The notes below the pieces were generated by a model. It made no database searches. It worked only from the letters and a program-made list of their open reading frames with translations, and was not told where the DNA came from. Shown here piece after piece: positions 1 through 12,744 of a stretch of 64,000 nucleotides of DNA. Each line of letters opens with the position of its first letter. The stretch's first letter is position 1. A program made the translations under genes and the position numbers. The DNA is from Herbaspirillum sp. (GTDB taxonomy: Bacteria; Pseudomonadota; Gammaproteobacteria; Burkholderiales; Burkholderiaceae_D), in the NCBI RefSeq assembly GCF_017744395.1, contig NZ_JAGIBI010000001.1, positions 310,001-374,000 of the forward strand, read 5' to 3'.

Positions 1-1
1 C

Positions 2-331
2 TACGTCGAACATGGCACCGCGCCCAACGAAGACGGCAGCGTGCGCCTGCGCTTCACGCGCGAGGCCGAGACCGCGGTCTACCGTACCATTCCGCATCAT
101 CTGGGTTGCCTGACCCGGCGGCCTTATCCGGTACCCATCGGCTTCGTCGGCGGCACCGACTCGGTGGAGTGCCGCCTGGCCGGGCTGGACGCCACCAAAC
201 GGCTGGTCGGCAAGCATTTCCGCCAGATTCCGGGCGGCCACCTGTTCCCGATGGAGTCGCCAACGCCGGCGGCGCAGGCCACCCACGAGATGATCCAGGA
301 GCTCCTGCAGGCGGGAAGGGCGTCGAACTAG
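2..331 (+). CDS. C-terminal part of an alpha/beta-fold hydrolase (gene starts before the window)
   Basis: The reading frame is open from the first bases and ends at TAG 329-331, giving 109 visible residues. The last third contains GGHLFPMESP, which resembles the catalytic-histidine loop of alpha/beta hydrolases (a His in a G-x-H-hydrophobic-P-x-E/D context shortly before the C-terminal helix). The nucleophile elbow would lie upstream of the window, so the substrate cannot be guessed. Codon use matches the neighbours. The gene is followed by a 140-base gap holding the pyrG promoter, so it is probably not in the pyrG operon. Confidence 0.6.
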   Translation, partial: YVEHGTAPNEDGSVRLRFTREAETAVYRTIPHHLGCLTRRPYPVPIGFVGGTDSVECRLAGLDATKRLVGKHFRQIPGGHLFPMESPTPAAQATHEMIQELLQAGRASN

Positions 332-403
332 ACGGGAAGCTCCGGGTGCGGTGTTTTCCCCATGCAAGTTTCGCTTCGGCGAGACAGATATCGGCAAGGG
401 GGA

Positions 404-2978
<2,575 letters not shown>

Positions 2979-2985
2979 TCGCGCG

Positions 2986-3023
2986 TGAAACGGCTGCCAG
3001 GCTGGAGTCCGGCAGCCGTTTCA
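2986..3023 (+). terminator. Long hairpin after kdsA
   Basis: TGAAACGGCTGCC (2986-2998) and its exact complement (3011-3023) form a 13-bp perfect stem with a 12-base loop, starting 8 bases after the kdsA stop. Only a weak T-rich tail follows, so it may terminate inefficiently, attenuate read-through into eno, or protect the mRNA 3' end. Confidence 0.55.
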
Positions 3024-3079
3024 TCATTGGAAGAGCCCCGTTGCCGGGGCGCCTTTGCCGACAATTTTTAAAACCTTGA

Positions 3080-4375
<1,296 letters not shown>

Positions 4376-4383
4376 CAGCGTGG

Positions 4384-4415
4384 CGGCGCATGCTTTGAAC
4401 CTGAAGCATGCGCCG
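4384..4415 (+). terminator. Hairpin between eno and ftsB
   Basis: CGGCGCATGCTT (4384-4395) pairs perfectly with 4404-4415 across an 8-base loop, beginning 8 bases after the eno stop. No T-run follows, so factor-independent termination is uncertain; partial termination or 3'-end stabilisation is possible. Confidence 0.45.
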
Positions 4416-4433
4416 CGCTGAAAGCTCCCGGCT

Positions 4434-4823
4434 ATGCGCCTGATCATCCTTTGCCTGTCCGTCCTGCTGGTGCTGATACAGTACCCGTTGTGGCTGGGCA
4501 AGGGCGGATGGTTCAAGGTCTGGGAGCTTGACCGCCAGGTGCAGCAGGCGCACAAGAAGAACGACGAGCTCAAGGAGCGCAACGATAAGCTGGCTTCCGA
4601 AGTCGACGACCTGAAGCAGAGCAAGGGCGCGGTCGAGGAGCGCGCGCGTTTCGAACTGGGGATGATCAAGCAGAACGAGGTCTTCATCCAGGTGCTGGAC
4701 GGCGCGTCCGGCAAGCCTTTCGCCTCGGCCAATCCGAATCCATACATGCCTGACTCCGGCCAGCCCGGGAGCGTTTCCGTTCCTGCCGCGGCGCCATCGG
4801 GCGCAGCCGGGGCGGCGCGCTAG
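4434..4823 (+). CDS. ftsB: Cell division protein FtsB
   Basis: FtsB is a bitopic inner-membrane protein of the divisome that forms a complex with FtsL and FtsQ. The 129-residue sequence has one N-terminal membrane segment (about residues 2-20, [20 protein letters not shown]), a periplasmic coiled coil (about 30-65, rich in E/K/D/L) and the characteristic [17 protein letters not shown] segment. The C-terminal tail from about residue 95 is low-complexity Pro/Ala/Ser and longer than in E. coli FtsB (103 aa). Its place after eno is typical. Confidence 0.93.
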   Translation: MRLIILCLSVLLVLIQYPLWLGKGGWFKVWELDRQVQQAHKKNDELKERNDKLASEVDDLKQSKGAVEERARFELGMIKQNEVFIQVLDGASGKPFASANPNPYMPDSGQPGSVSVPAAAPSGAAGAAR

Positions 4824-4913
4824 CGGCAGCCGGCGCCGGCCATCGGCGCGGGAAGCGTTCCGCCTATTCCTGCCGGTTTCCCATCATTTTCTTACCGTTC
4901 CTGATCCAAGCGA

Positions 4914-5531
4914 ATGTCGATCGATACGCCGCTGTCGCTGTTCGGCCTGAGCACCACGCCGCTGGAGCTGGTTTCCTTCCTGCTGGCGCTGATCACGGTC
5001 TGGCTCAACATCCGCCAGAACCACTGGGCCTGGCTGTTCGCCATCCTGTCTTCGCTGCTGTATGCGGCGGTATTCACCGATGCCCGCCTGTATGGCGACG
5101 CCGGCTTGCAATTCGTCTTCGTCGCGGTATCCGTCTGGGGCTGGTACCAGTGGCTGCGCGGCGGTGAGCAGCACCGGCCGTTGCAGGTGTCCTATCTGGA
5201 GCGCGACGGTTGGGCATGGGCGCTGGCCGGTTGGCTGGCGGGATTTGCGTTCCTGTCCTGGTTCCTGCACCGCTATACCGATACCGACGTGCCGCATATG
5301 GACGCCTTCCTTACCGCCGGCAGCCTGGTCGGGCAATTCCTGCTGTCGCGCAAGAAGATCGAAAACTGGCTGGTGTGGATCCTGGTGGATGTGCTGTACG
5401 TCGGCCTTTACCTGTACAAGCACCTGGCGCTGACGGCCATGCTGTATGGCCTGTTCGTCGCCATGGCGGCGGCCGGCTGGCGGCGCTGGCGGCGCGCCGA
5501 AAAACAAGGCCGGGATCCTGTCCCGGCCTGA
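4914..5531 (+). CDS. pnuC: PnuC-family nicotinamide riboside/mononucleotide transporter
   Basis: PnuC proteins are inner-membrane facilitators for nicotinamide riboside, feeding NAD salvage. The 205-residue protein has about seven hydrophobic segments and the family's conserved aromatic motifs: NIRQNHWAW near the first membrane helices, LQFVFVAVSVWGWYQW, and a C-terminal NWLVWILVDVLYVGLYLYK. No NAD- or thiamine-type riboswitch is recognisable in the 90-base upstream gap, which instead holds a 12-bp GC palindrome (4829-4840). The ATG at 4914 lacks a strong Shine-Dalgarno. The last codons also encode the terminator of the convergent gene. Confidence 0.85.
   Translation: MSIDTPLSLFGLSTTPLELVSFLLALITVWLNIRQNHWAWLFAILSSLLYAAVFTDARLYGDAGLQFVFVAVSVWGWYQWLRGGEQHRPLQVSYLERDGWAWALAGWLAGFAFLSWFLHRYTDTDVPHMDAFLTAGSLVGQFLLSRKKIENWLVWILVDVLYVGLYLYKHLALTAMLYGLFVAMAAAGWRRWRRAEKQGRDPVPA
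5499..5529 (-). terminator. Intrinsic terminator of the diguanylate cyclase gene, inside the 3' end of pnuC
   Basis: AGGCCGGGA (5507-5515) and TCCCGGCCT (5521-5529) form a 9-bp stem. Read on the minus strand the stem is followed by TTGTTTTT. It lies 27 bases after the stop of the minus-strand GGDEF gene and within the last pnuC codons. Confidence 0.7.
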
Positions 5532-5555
5532 TTCCATTCCTGATTCCTATACGGA

Positions 5556-7154
5556 CTATGCCGCAGGCAGGGCGTCCGGCGCCGGCGGATCGGCGAAAAC
5601 GATGCGGTTCTTGCCGGCGTTCTTGGCCTTGTAGAGGGCCACATCGGCGCGCTTGATCAGTTGCGCCTGGGTTTCGCCCTTGTGGTGCTCGGCCACGCCG
5701 GCGCTGAAGGTGATCAGCAGGCGCTGGCTTTCGTGCATGAAGATGCGCTTGGTCAGTTCGCGCTGCACCCGGGTGATGATCTGGACCGCATCGTGCGGCT
5801 CGGTTTCCGGCATCAGCACGATGAATTCCTCGCCGCCGAAGCGGGCGATCACATCCAGCTTGCGCAGCGTCTCCCGGATCACCTTGACCAGGTGGACCAA
5901 CACTTCGTCGCCGGCGGCATGGCCGTGGGTATCGTTGATGCGCTTGAAGTCGTCAAGGTCCAGCAGGGCGATGCACAGCGGCGTGTCGCGCCGTTCGGCG
6001 TTGGTGATCTCGCGGTCCAGCGACTCGTCCATGCCGCGCCGGTTCAGGCTGCCGGTAAGCTGGTCTTCGCGCACCAGCTCGCCCATCTGCACCAGTTGGT
6101 TTTCCAGCGCCAGGATGCGCTCCTCGGCCTTTTCCACTTCCTGCCGCGCATCTTCCATGGCGTCGCGCGAACGGATGGTTTCTTCCTGCGCGTTCTGGGT
6201 TTCGCGCATGATCTCGGTGAGCACCGTATTGAGGTCGCTGATGTTGCCGGCCTGGCTGATCTGCTGCGAGAAGCCGCTGATGGTCTTCTGGTAGTTGCTG
6301 GTGGTGGAGACCATCGCCGAGAGCCGGTCGACGAAGGTCAGCATCATGTTCTTAACCACCACCTTTTCCTCGGCCAGCGTGTTCTTCAGCAGGCCTTGCT
6401 TGTAGATCACTTCCTTCAGGTTCTTGGTGGCGTCGGCCAGCGAAGTCTGGCTGATCGGGCCGGCGATCAGGGCCTGCACGGTCTCGATCTGGCCGGAGAG
6501 CCAGGAACCTTGCTCCAGCAGCCCGTTGATGTTTTCCAGCAGGAGCTGGAACAGGCGCATCAGCAGTTCCTGCTGCTGCGCCATGTCGTCGGTCTTGAGT
6601 TCGATCTGGAAGCTCAGTTGCTTGACGCGCGCGATGACCTCGTTCATCGCCTGTTCGGAGAAGGCGGTCTTCAAGTCCTGGCCGCTGGATTTGGATTCGT
6701 TGGCCAGTTCCGGCGCATTTTCCAGCAGCGAGGGCAGGTTGAACACCAGCACCCGCGCCAGCACTTCGCGCAGCATCTTTTCCTTCTTGCTGTCGCGGAT
6801 GAATTGCCGCTCCAGGTCCACCGGCACCAGTTCTCCGCGCGGGACGACAGGGCGGCCGTACCAGTTTTCCTCCGCGAATTCGCTGAGCTGGCGCGCGTAC
6901 TCCGTCCAGTCGTTGCTTTCCTGGGCGCGCACCAGGCGGGTTCCCAGCAGGCCGTTTTCGCCCGGCTGCTTGGCCAGGCTGGCGGCGAAGTCGGCCAGGA
7001 CGGTTTCGGCCCGCATTTCGGGCTGGTTGCCCAGGATTTCCTCGTAGGCGATGCGATAGGCTTCCGGGGTCGGGGCGATGCGGCGGGTGCCGAGGCGCTG
7101 GAAGGCCTCGCGAGCGATTTCGACAGGGGTAAGCGTGGGCGTTTTCTTGGACAT
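5556..7154 (-). CDS. GGDEF-domain diguanylate cyclase, soluble
   Basis: The product would make cyclic di-GMP from two GTP. The 532-residue protein has no clear membrane segment. A helical N-terminal part of about 365 residues includes a long coiled coil (about 315-360) leading into a C-terminal GGDEF domain. The active-site loop reads GGEEF (near 438-442) in the context ARFGGEEFIVLMPET. The inhibitory-site motif RxxD is present as RKLD exactly five residues upstream, so product feedback inhibition is expected. I chose ATG at 7154 (MSKKTPTL); an in-frame TTG four codons earlier is the alternative. Neither has a strong Shine-Dalgarno. What the N-terminus senses is unknown. Confidence 0.88.
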   Translation of the reverse strand: MSKKTPTLTPVEIAREAFQRLGTRRIAPTPEAYRIAYEEILGNQPEMRAETVLADFAASLAKQPGENGLLGTRLVRAQESNDWTEYARQLSEFAEENWYGRPVVPRGELVPVDLERQFIRDSKKEKMLREVLARVLVFNLPSLLENAPELANESKSSGQDLKTAFSEQAMNEVIARVKQLSFQIELKTDDMAQQQELLMRLFQLLLENINGLLEQGSWLSGQIETVQALIAGPISQTSLADATKNLKEVIYKQGLLKNTLAEEKVVVKNMMLTFVDRLSAMVSTTSNYQKTISGFSQQISQAGNISDLNTVLTEIMRETQNAQEETIRSRDAMEDARQEVEKAEERILALENQLVQMGELVREDQLTGSLNRRGMDESLDREITNAERRDTPLCIALLDLDDFKRINDTHGHAAGDEVLVHLVKVIRETLRKLDVIARFGGEEFIVLMPETEPHDAVQIITRVQRELTKRIFMHESQRLLITFSAGVAEHHKGETQAQLIKRADVALYKAKNAGKNRIVFADPPAPDALPAA

Positions 7155-7432
7155 GCCGGCTGACAATATTGTTGGCTGCTTTGTATGGCTTTGTATTTAT
7201 ATCACTGCGACAAGGCGCATTTCGTCCGCTGGTAACGGATCATCCGGCCTTTCCTTTAGCGTTTGGAAAAGTACACGGCCTGCTCCAAGGCTTATTGGCA
7301 TCCTCGATCGTGTACGGGCAGCGCGTTGCGAGGCGGGCGGACGGCCGGAAGTATCGATCCATTTTACGCCAGGCATCCTGGCGCCGAGTGTTTTTTATGG
7401 CGGGGAAAAATCACCGGATGGGAATGTCTCTT

Positions 7433-8086
7433 TTATTCCACCAGGTCGTTTTTCAGAGCGTAGTGGGTGAGTTCGGCGTTGTGCCGCATCTTCATCTTGG
7501 CCAGCACCCGGGAGCGGTACATGCTGATGGTCTTCACCGAGAGCGAGAGGTCGGCAGCGATATCACCGACGGTCTTGCCGGAGGCGATCATGATCATGGT
7601 CTGGTATTCGCGGTCCGAAAGCGTCTCGTGCAGCGGCGTCTCATGGTCGAAACCGATCTGGTTGGCCAGCTCCTGCGCCAGGGACGGGCTGATGTATTTG
7701 CGTCCGGCCGCAGCCTGGCGGATGGCGGCCAGCAGTTCGGACGGCGCCAGCTGCTTGTTGAGGAAGCCGGCCGCGCCGGCCCGCAGCGCGCGGATCGCGT
7801 ACTGGTCTTCACGATGGATGGACAGCACCAGCACCGGCAATTGCGGATGCTCCTTGCGGATCTGCTTGAGGATGTCGATGCCGTTGCGGTCGGGCAGGAC
7901 GATGTCCAGCAGCATCACGTCGCCATTGCCGGTGCGCGCCAGCTTGACCGCTTCCACGCCGTTGGCGGCATTGCCGGCCACGACGATGTCCTTGGCGCCG
8001 GCGCAGATCTGGCGTAAGCCTTCCCGCACGATGGCGTGGTCGTCGGCGATCAGGACCTTGATGGCTGCAGTGGCTTTCTTGCTCAT
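7433..8086 (-). CDS. NarL/FixJ-family response regulator
   Basis: The 217-residue protein has an N-terminal receiver domain with acidic pair D15-D16, phosphoacceptor D61 (in VMLLDIVLPDRNG) and a KQ/K switch region. The C-terminal LuxR-type helix-turn-helix (about 150-205) contains the KTVGDIAADLSLSVKTISMYRSR recognition region. It is transcribed after the adjacent HisKA_3-type kinase gene at 8138 and is very probably its partner. The target genes cannot be read from the sequence. Confidence 0.92.
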   Translation of the reverse strand: MSKKATAAIKVLIADDHAIVREGLRQICAGAKDIVVAGNAANGVEAVKLARTGNGDVMLLDIVLPDRNGIDILKQIRKEHPQLPVLVLSIHREDQYAIRALRAGAAGFLNKQLAPSELLAAIRQAAAGRKYISPSLAQELANQIGFDHETPLHETLSDREYQTMIMIASGKTVGDIAADLSLSVKTISMYRSRVLAKMKMRHNAELTHYALKNDLVE

Positions 8087-8137
8087 GGGCGGGACGTATC
8101 GATCCTCTGTATGTGGCGAGCCGGTATTCTATAGCGT

Positions 8138-8812
8138 TCAGCGCGCGACAGGGATCTCCACCCGGATCGAGGTGCCTTTGCCCGGCGCGCTATCCAGTTG
8201 CAGCGTGCCGCCCAGCGCCTGCGCCCGGCGCCGCATGTTGCCCAGCCCATGGCCGTTGTGCAAGGCCGGGGCAGGGTCGAAGCCGCAGCCGTCGTCTTCG
8301 ATGCGCAGCGACAGGGTATCGCCCGCACGCGCGATGGTCAGCAGGACATTGTCGGCCTGCGCATATTTGGCGACATTGTTGAGGGCTTCCCGCACGATGC
8401 GGAACAAGGTGATGACCTCGAATTCTTCCAATGCCTCCAGGCCTTCGCCGCAGCGCTGGCGGCAAACGATGCCGGTCTGGCGGGTGAACATGCGGCTTTG
8501 CCATTCGAGCGCCTCGGCCAGCCCGAACTCGACGATGGGCGGGCACAGGTCGTCGATGATGCCGTGCATGGCATCCCCGGCCTCGTCGATCAGTTGCTCG
8601 GCGTAATGCGCCTGGTCGCGCTGCTGTTCCATTCCCGTCGCCTGCGCCAGCGATTCGCGCAATTGCCCGAGGGCCATCTTGATGCCCGTCAGGTGCGCGC
8701 CCAGCTCGTCGTGCAGGTCGCGGGCGATGCGCGCACGCTCTTGTTCGCGGATTTTTTCGGTAAGGGAGAGGGCTTCCTGGGAACGGTCGCCGGAAATGAT
8801 TTCCTGGGGCAT
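8138..8812 (-). CDS. Soluble NarX/DegS-type sensor histidine kinase (HisKA_3 + HATPase)
   Basis: The 224-residue protein lacks membrane segments. It starts almost directly with the dimerisation and phosphoacceptor helix ERARIARDLHDELGAHLTGIK (phospho-accepting His34), followed by an ATPase domain with N-box VREALNNVAKYAQA and G1 box DDGCGFD near 175. The signal input is therefore either a partner protein or a cytoplasmic cue. An in-frame GTG at 8896 would add 28 unconserved residues; I prefer ATG 8812, although neither start has a good ribosome site. It lies 51 bases upstream of the response-regulator gene on the same strand. Confidence 0.85.
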   Translation of the reverse strand: MPQEIISGDRSQEALSLTEKIREQERARIARDLHDELGAHLTGIKMALGQLRESLAQATGMEQQRDQAHYAEQLIDEAGDAMHGIIDDLCPPIVEFGLAEALEWQSRMFTRQTGIVCRQRCGEGLEALEEFEVITLFRIVREALNNVAKYAQADNVLLTIARAGDTLSLRIEDDGCGFDPAPALHNGHGLGNMRRRAQALGGTLQLDSAPGKGTSIRVEIPVAR

Positions 8813-9008
8813 GTCGGGCGTAGTAAGGAATGGAAAGCGCCAATCATATCCGGCATGCGTGGCGCGGTCATCAGGCGGGCATGCAGAATTCGCCACAGGG
8901 GAAACCGGGCGCCAGGCCTTGCCGGAAGGGCATCGAGGCGCGCAATGGATAAAATTTCAGGCGGGGGCTTCCCATTAATGCGAGGCTGGTGCTATAATTT
9001 CATTTTTC

Positions 9009-9085
9009 GCGGCTGTAGCTCAGCTGGATAGAGTACTTGGCTACGAACCAAGGGGTCGTGGGTTCGATTCCTGCCAGCCGCACCA
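9009..9085 (+). tRNA. tRNA-Arg (anticodon ACG)
   Basis: The 77-base cloverleaf includes an encoded CCA. The acceptor stem GCGGCTG pairs with CAGCCGC, the D-arm contains AGCTGGATA, the anticodon stem CTTGG/CCAAG encloses loop CTACGAA (anticodon ACG, decoding CGU and, after deamination to inosine, CGC/CGA), and the T-arm carries GGTTCGATTCC. An intrinsic terminator follows directly. Confidence 0.97.
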
Positions 9086-9091
9086 GATATA

Positions 9092-9120
9092 AAGGGTCCA
9101 TCGCAAGATGGACCCTTTTT
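9092..9120 (+). terminator. Intrinsic terminator of tRNA-Arg
   Basis: AAGGGTCCATC, a GCAA tetraloop and GATGGACCCTT are followed by a T-run, starting 7 bases after the tRNA CCA end. Confidence 0.9.
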
Positions 9121-9143
9121 TCTTTCTTGCCGAAACGATATCG

Positions 9144-9175
9144 GCAAATAAAACAGGCCGCATGAAGCGGCCTGT
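9144..9175 (-). terminator. Intrinsic terminator of the chemoreceptor gene at 9249-10988
   Basis: ACAGGCCGC (9153-9161) pairs with GCGGCCTGT (9167-9175) over a 5-base loop. On the minus strand the stem runs into TTTTATTTG. It lies 74 bases after the minus-strand stop of the chemoreceptor gene. Confidence 0.75.
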
Positions 9176-9248
9176 CTCTTGTCTCCGATGTGCGCGCATT
9201 CATGTGCCATGCGCGCCGGGTATCGGATCCAAATCCCGATTTCTCCCC

Positions 9249-10988
9249 TTAAAACTGCTCCCACGAATCGTGGTCGCCGCTGCCGGCCATCGTCTTCGCG
9301 CCGGCGGCCGCTTTGGCTGGCAATTCGGCTTTCTTCGGCGTCACATCCACCGTGCGCTTGTACGCGGGGGCGGCCGGCCGCGCGGCGGCGGTGTGCCGCG
9401 GCGCCGTCCTTGCGGCATGGGAATGGGATGCCACGGCATTCTGGTCGAGCTTGAAGACGCTGACGGTATCGGTCAGTTTTTCGGCCTGTTCCTGCAGCGA
9501 CTGGGCCGCCGCCGCGGCCTGTTCCACCAGCGCCGCGTTTTGCTGCGTCACTTCATCCATCTGCGAAATGGCGATGTTGACCTGTTCGATGCCGTCGCTC
9601 TGTTCCTGGCTGGCCGAGCTGATTTCAGCCACGATGTCGGTGACCCGGCGCACGCTGCTGACCACTTCGTTCATGGTATTGCCGGCTTCCTCGACCAGCT
9701 TGCTGCCCTGGTGAACCTGCGCCACCGAACCTTCGATGAGCTCCTTGATTTCCTTGGCGGCGGCAGCCGAGCGCTGCGCCAGGTTGCGCACTTCGGAGGC
9801 CACCACGGCAAAGCCGCGGCCCTGTTCGCCGGCGCGCGCGGCTTCCACCGCGGCATTCAGCGCCAGGATATTGGTCTGGAAAGCGATGCCGTCGATCACG
9901 CCGATGATGTCGGAAATCTTGCGCGAGGATTCGTTGATCGATCCCATGGTGTCGACCACCTTGCTGACCACGTCGCCGCCGGCCACTGCCACTTCCGAGG
10001 CGGATGCCGCCAGTTGGTTGGCCTGGCGCGCATTGTCGGCGTTTTGCTTGACGGTGGAAGTCAGTTCTTCCATGGCCGAGGCGGTTTCTTCCAGCGAACT
10101 GGCCTGCTGCTCGGTCCGGGAGGAGAGGTCGAGGTTGCCGCTGGCGATTTCGGTGGAGGCGACGGTGATGGTGCCGGTGCCCTGGCGCACTTCGGTGACG
10201 ATGTTGAGCAGGCTGTCGTTCATGCTCTTCAACGCCGCCAGCAACTGGCCGGCCTCATCCTTGCTGGCCGGCTGGATGTCCGCGGTCAGGTCGCCGCCGG
10301 CCACGCGCTGGGCGACTGAAACGGCTTGCTCCAGCGGCCGGGCGATCAGGCGCGAAACCCAGGTCGCCAGCAGGAGGGCCAACGCGATACAGGTGACGAC
10401 GGTGCCGATGATCCACACGCGCGCCTGGCTATAGATATCGTCGGCCAGCGCATTGGAGGTGCTTGCACCCTTGTCGTTGACGGTGGCCAGCTTGTCCAGG
10501 TTGTCCAGTGCGCCACGATAGGCGAGCGAAGAGTCGCCGCGCTGCAGGTTGCGTCCCTCTTCGCTCTTGCCCTGTCTGGAAAGCGCAATGATCTTGCCAT
10601 GCTCGGACAGCATGGTGGCGATCTGTTTTTCTATCTCAGGGTAGAGGTTTTTTTCTTCCGGCTCGGTAATTTGCGTCTGGTATAGCGCCTGTTGCTTCTT
10701 CAGGGTTTCGACATGCTTGCTAACGCTTTGCTCGATCTCGTCGTATTCCTTGGGGTCCTTGGCCAGGAGATGCTGCATCTCCAGGCTGCGAATACGCGCC
10801 AGGGTCATCTGGATGGAAGACAGGGAGCGGATGCTGGGCAGCCAGTTGGTGGCGATATCGGTCGAGGCTTTATTGACCTGGTCCAGTTCGCGTATCGAGA
10901 AGGTGCCGAGGGCGGCGACCATGGCGACGACGACCAGGAAAGTGGAGATCAGTTTTTTGGAAATTTTAAGATCGTAGAACCATTTCAT
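9249..10988 (-). CDS. Methyl-accepting chemotaxis protein with CheR-docking C-terminus
   Basis: The 579-residue transmembrane chemoreceptor has TM1 at about 11-31 and a periplasmic four-helix-bundle sensor (about 32-190). TM2 (about 190-212) is followed by HAMP, then the long cytoplasmic signalling hairpin with the conserved tip [20 protein letters not shown]. It ends DSWEQF; W-x-x-F at the extreme C-terminus fits the tethering pentapeptide that binds CheR (and CheB) in E. coli Tar/Tsr. The ligand is unknown. A GGAGAAG Shine-Dalgarno sits just before the ATG. Confidence 0.93.
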   Translation of the reverse strand: MKWFYDLKISKKLISTFLVVVAMVAALGTFSIRELDQVNKASTDIATNWLPSIRSLSSIQMTLARIRSLEMQHLLAKDPKEYDEIEQSVSKHVETLKKQQALYQTQITEPEEKNLYPEIEKQIATMLSEHGKIIALSRQGKSEEGRNLQRGDSSLAYRGALDNLDKLATVNDKGASTSNALADDIYSQARVWIIGTVVTCIALALLLATWVSRLIARPLEQAVSVAQRVAGGDLTADIQPASKDEAGQLLAALKSMNDSLLNIVTEVRQGTGTITVASTEIASGNLDLSSRTEQQASSLEETASAMEELTSTVKQNADNARQANQLAASASEVAVAGGDVVSKVVDTMGSINESSRKISDIIGVIDGIAFQTNILALNAAVEAARAGEQGRGFAVVASEVRNLAQRSAAAAKEIKELIEGSVAQVHQGSKLVEEAGNTMNEVVSSVRRVTDIVAEISSASQEQSDGIEQVNIAISQMDEVTQQNAALVEQAAAAAQSLQEQAEKLTDTVSVFKLDQNAVASHSHAARTAPRHTAAARPAAPAYKRTVDVTPKKAELPAKAAAGAKTMAGSGDHDSWEQF

Positions 10989-11542
10989 TTTCTTCTCCCC
11001 GGTGGATTACCTGAAAACGGCAATACACATACTTTATGATAAATAATGCAAAAAGATTAATAAAATTTAAAGATTAATGTTGATCGTGGTGAGAGGAAAC
11101 GGATAGGCGCACCGACGGGGAAATGCTCTATCCGCATTTCCGATTTTTCCGTATTGCCCAAAGTGTAAGGATGTGGGCATGGAGCGAGAATCAGGAATTT
11201 CCTGGTGGAGGTGTGATCCTTTGCTGGTTGGGTAATGTTGCTCAAAAGAATGTTGCAATGCGGTATAGCCTATTTTCGTTACGGCATGGTTACAAAATAT
11301 TTTCCCTGCGATGCACTTTCGGGTATCTCTCCTCCGCAGCCCAGGCCAGGTCAAACTTATTAAATTCATGAATGCCTGATATACGGGAATAAAATCGCAC
11401 AACCCGGAAATTGCAAGTTGCTTTGCGTCTATATTTGTTGCGTACGCGATAGTTACGTTGGGGGCCGACGGCTCCTCATAGCGACTTCATGCGGCGCAAT
11501 GACGGGGGAAGCCCGCGAGCGCACGCGCATACGGGGGAATTC
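10989..11542. other. AT-rich intergenic region between a chemoreceptor gene and the patatin-like gene
   Basis: This 554-base stretch between divergent genes is visibly richer in A+T than its surroundings. Short frames on both strands (up to 111 codons, 11067-11402 minus) have no recognisable domains and atypical composition, so I do not call them genes. It holds a 10-bp palindrome ATTCATGAAT (11364-11373). Promoters for both flanking genes should lie here, but I see no clean -35/-10 pair or sigma-28 site. Confidence 0.4.
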
Positions 11543-12658
11543 ATGGGTAATTCACAGGGGCAGGGGAAAAAGGCTCTGGTGATCGGCGGGGGCGCGCCCA
11601 ATTCGACGCTGATCGCCGGCGCATTGGCGGCATTCCTGGCGGAGGGCGTCGAGTTCGACGTCATTTCGGCATCCGGTGCCGGGGTCCTGATGGGCTTGCT
11701 GTACACCGCGCCGCGCGATGCGGCGCCGCGCGAAGCGCTGATGCGCTGGGCCGAGGTCGGCGTGGCCGACAGCATCTACAAGCTGTTTCCGGTCAACTAC
11801 AAGGTGTTCAAGAAACCGGGAGCGCAAGCCGAAAGCTATCGCGATTCGGTTCTGGCGCAACTGAAGGCGCTGCCCAGCATGGGGACCAATCCGTTCGCGG
11901 AAATGTTCACCCACCAGTTCGCCGAGGCCTCGGCCAAATGGAACGACTGGATGCACCTGCTGATGTCGGCCCTGTCGCCGTCCGATCTCCATTCCGGCAG
12001 CCTGGGCCTGTGCGCGCACCTGCCGTTCCTGGAGCAGTCGATCGACTTCGGCGCCGTTGCCGGCATGCGTCCGGAGTTCTACATCAACGCCTACAACATC
12101 GACCGCCACCGCATGCAGATATGGGGCAAGCGCGAGATCACCGCGGCCCATGTGCGGGCTTCGCTGTCGTTTCCCTTCCTCTATGCGCCTACCGAGATCG
12201 ACGGCGAAAACTACATCGAAGGCGCGGCGCTCGACACCCTCAGCTTCGACCCCTTCATTCCCGGCCCCAACGGCGAGCCGCCGCTGCACGGCGATGTCGA
12301 TACGCTGGTAGTGCTGGACATCCTGGGCGAGGAACGCCTGATCCGGAAGCCGCGCAACCTGTACGACGCCTGGGTGCGCTCCATCATCACGCCGCTGGTC
12401 AAGATTTCCAAGGCCGAACAACGCCTGTTCGAACTCGAGCACAACCGTGACCCGGCCACCGGCAAGCCGCGCCGCAAGGTGCTCAAGGTCGACCTGATGC
12501 GGGAGATGCCGCAGCACCATTGGCCGGAAATACTGGACTGGTCCTCTTCCAACATGCAACTGCTGTTCGATGTCGGCTACCGCGCCGGCGTCGCATTCTG
12601 CCGCGCGCACGGCGATGCGCTGGGCGCGCAGGAACGGGTGGCGCCGCTGGCGGCGTGA
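11543..12658 (+). CDS. Patatin-like protein with non-canonical catalytic motifs
   Basis: Patatin-like proteins are usually lipid acyl hydrolases with a Ser-Asp dyad. The 371-residue product has the N-terminal glycine-rich oxyanion motif GGGAPN (about 15-20) and a nucleophile-elbow region reading ISASGAGVL. When aligned with the usual G-x-S-x-G, Gly occupies the serine position. The second motif, normally DG(G/A), reads EGAALD. It may be a divergent enzyme using Ser44 or the shifted Glu/Asp, or an inactive relative. I chose ATG 11543 because a GGGGG Shine-Dalgarno precedes it; an upstream ATG at 11489 would add 18 unlikely residues. Confidence 0.75.
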   Translation: MGNSQGQGKKALVIGGGAPNSTLIAGALAAFLAEGVEFDVISASGAGVLMGLLYTAPRDAAPREALMRWAEVGVADSIYKLFPVNYKVFKKPGAQAESYRDSVLAQLKALPSMGTNPFAEMFTHQFAEASAKWNDWMHLLMSALSPSDLHSGSLGLCAHLPFLEQSIDFGAVAGMRPEFYINAYNIDRHRMQIWGKREITAAHVRASLSFPFLYAPTEIDGENYIEGAALDTLSFDPFIPGPNGEPPLHGDVDTLVVLDILGEERLIRKPRNLYDAWVRSIITPLVKISKAEQRLFELEHNRDPATGKPRRKVLKVDLMREMPQHHWPEILDWSSSNMQLLFDVGYRAGVAFCRAHGDALGAQERVAPLAA

Positions 12659-12744
12659 GCGGTATCCCGCGCCACATCCACATATAACGGCATCAAGAAC
12701 CGGCGGGCCTCCCAAGGCATCGCGACCGCGGAGACAAAACGGTT

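Noticed and set aside
4824-4913. Possible NAD-type riboswitch before pnuC
   Set aside because: Only a GC palindrome is visible; none of the conserved core sequences of known NAD or thiamine riboswitches could be found.
9009-9085. tRNA-Arg as an integration site for a genomic island
   Set aside because: No integrase gene nearby and no copy of the tRNA 3' end was noticed in the window.
10989-11066. Sigma-28 promoter for the first chemoreceptor gene
   Set aside because: On the minus strand TAAAG and GCCG occur, but with 11 rather than 15 bases between TAAA and GCCG, so the spacing is wrong.
11067-11402. 111-codon minus-strand frame in the AT-rich gap
   Set aside because: No domain, no good ribosome site, odd composition; probably chance.
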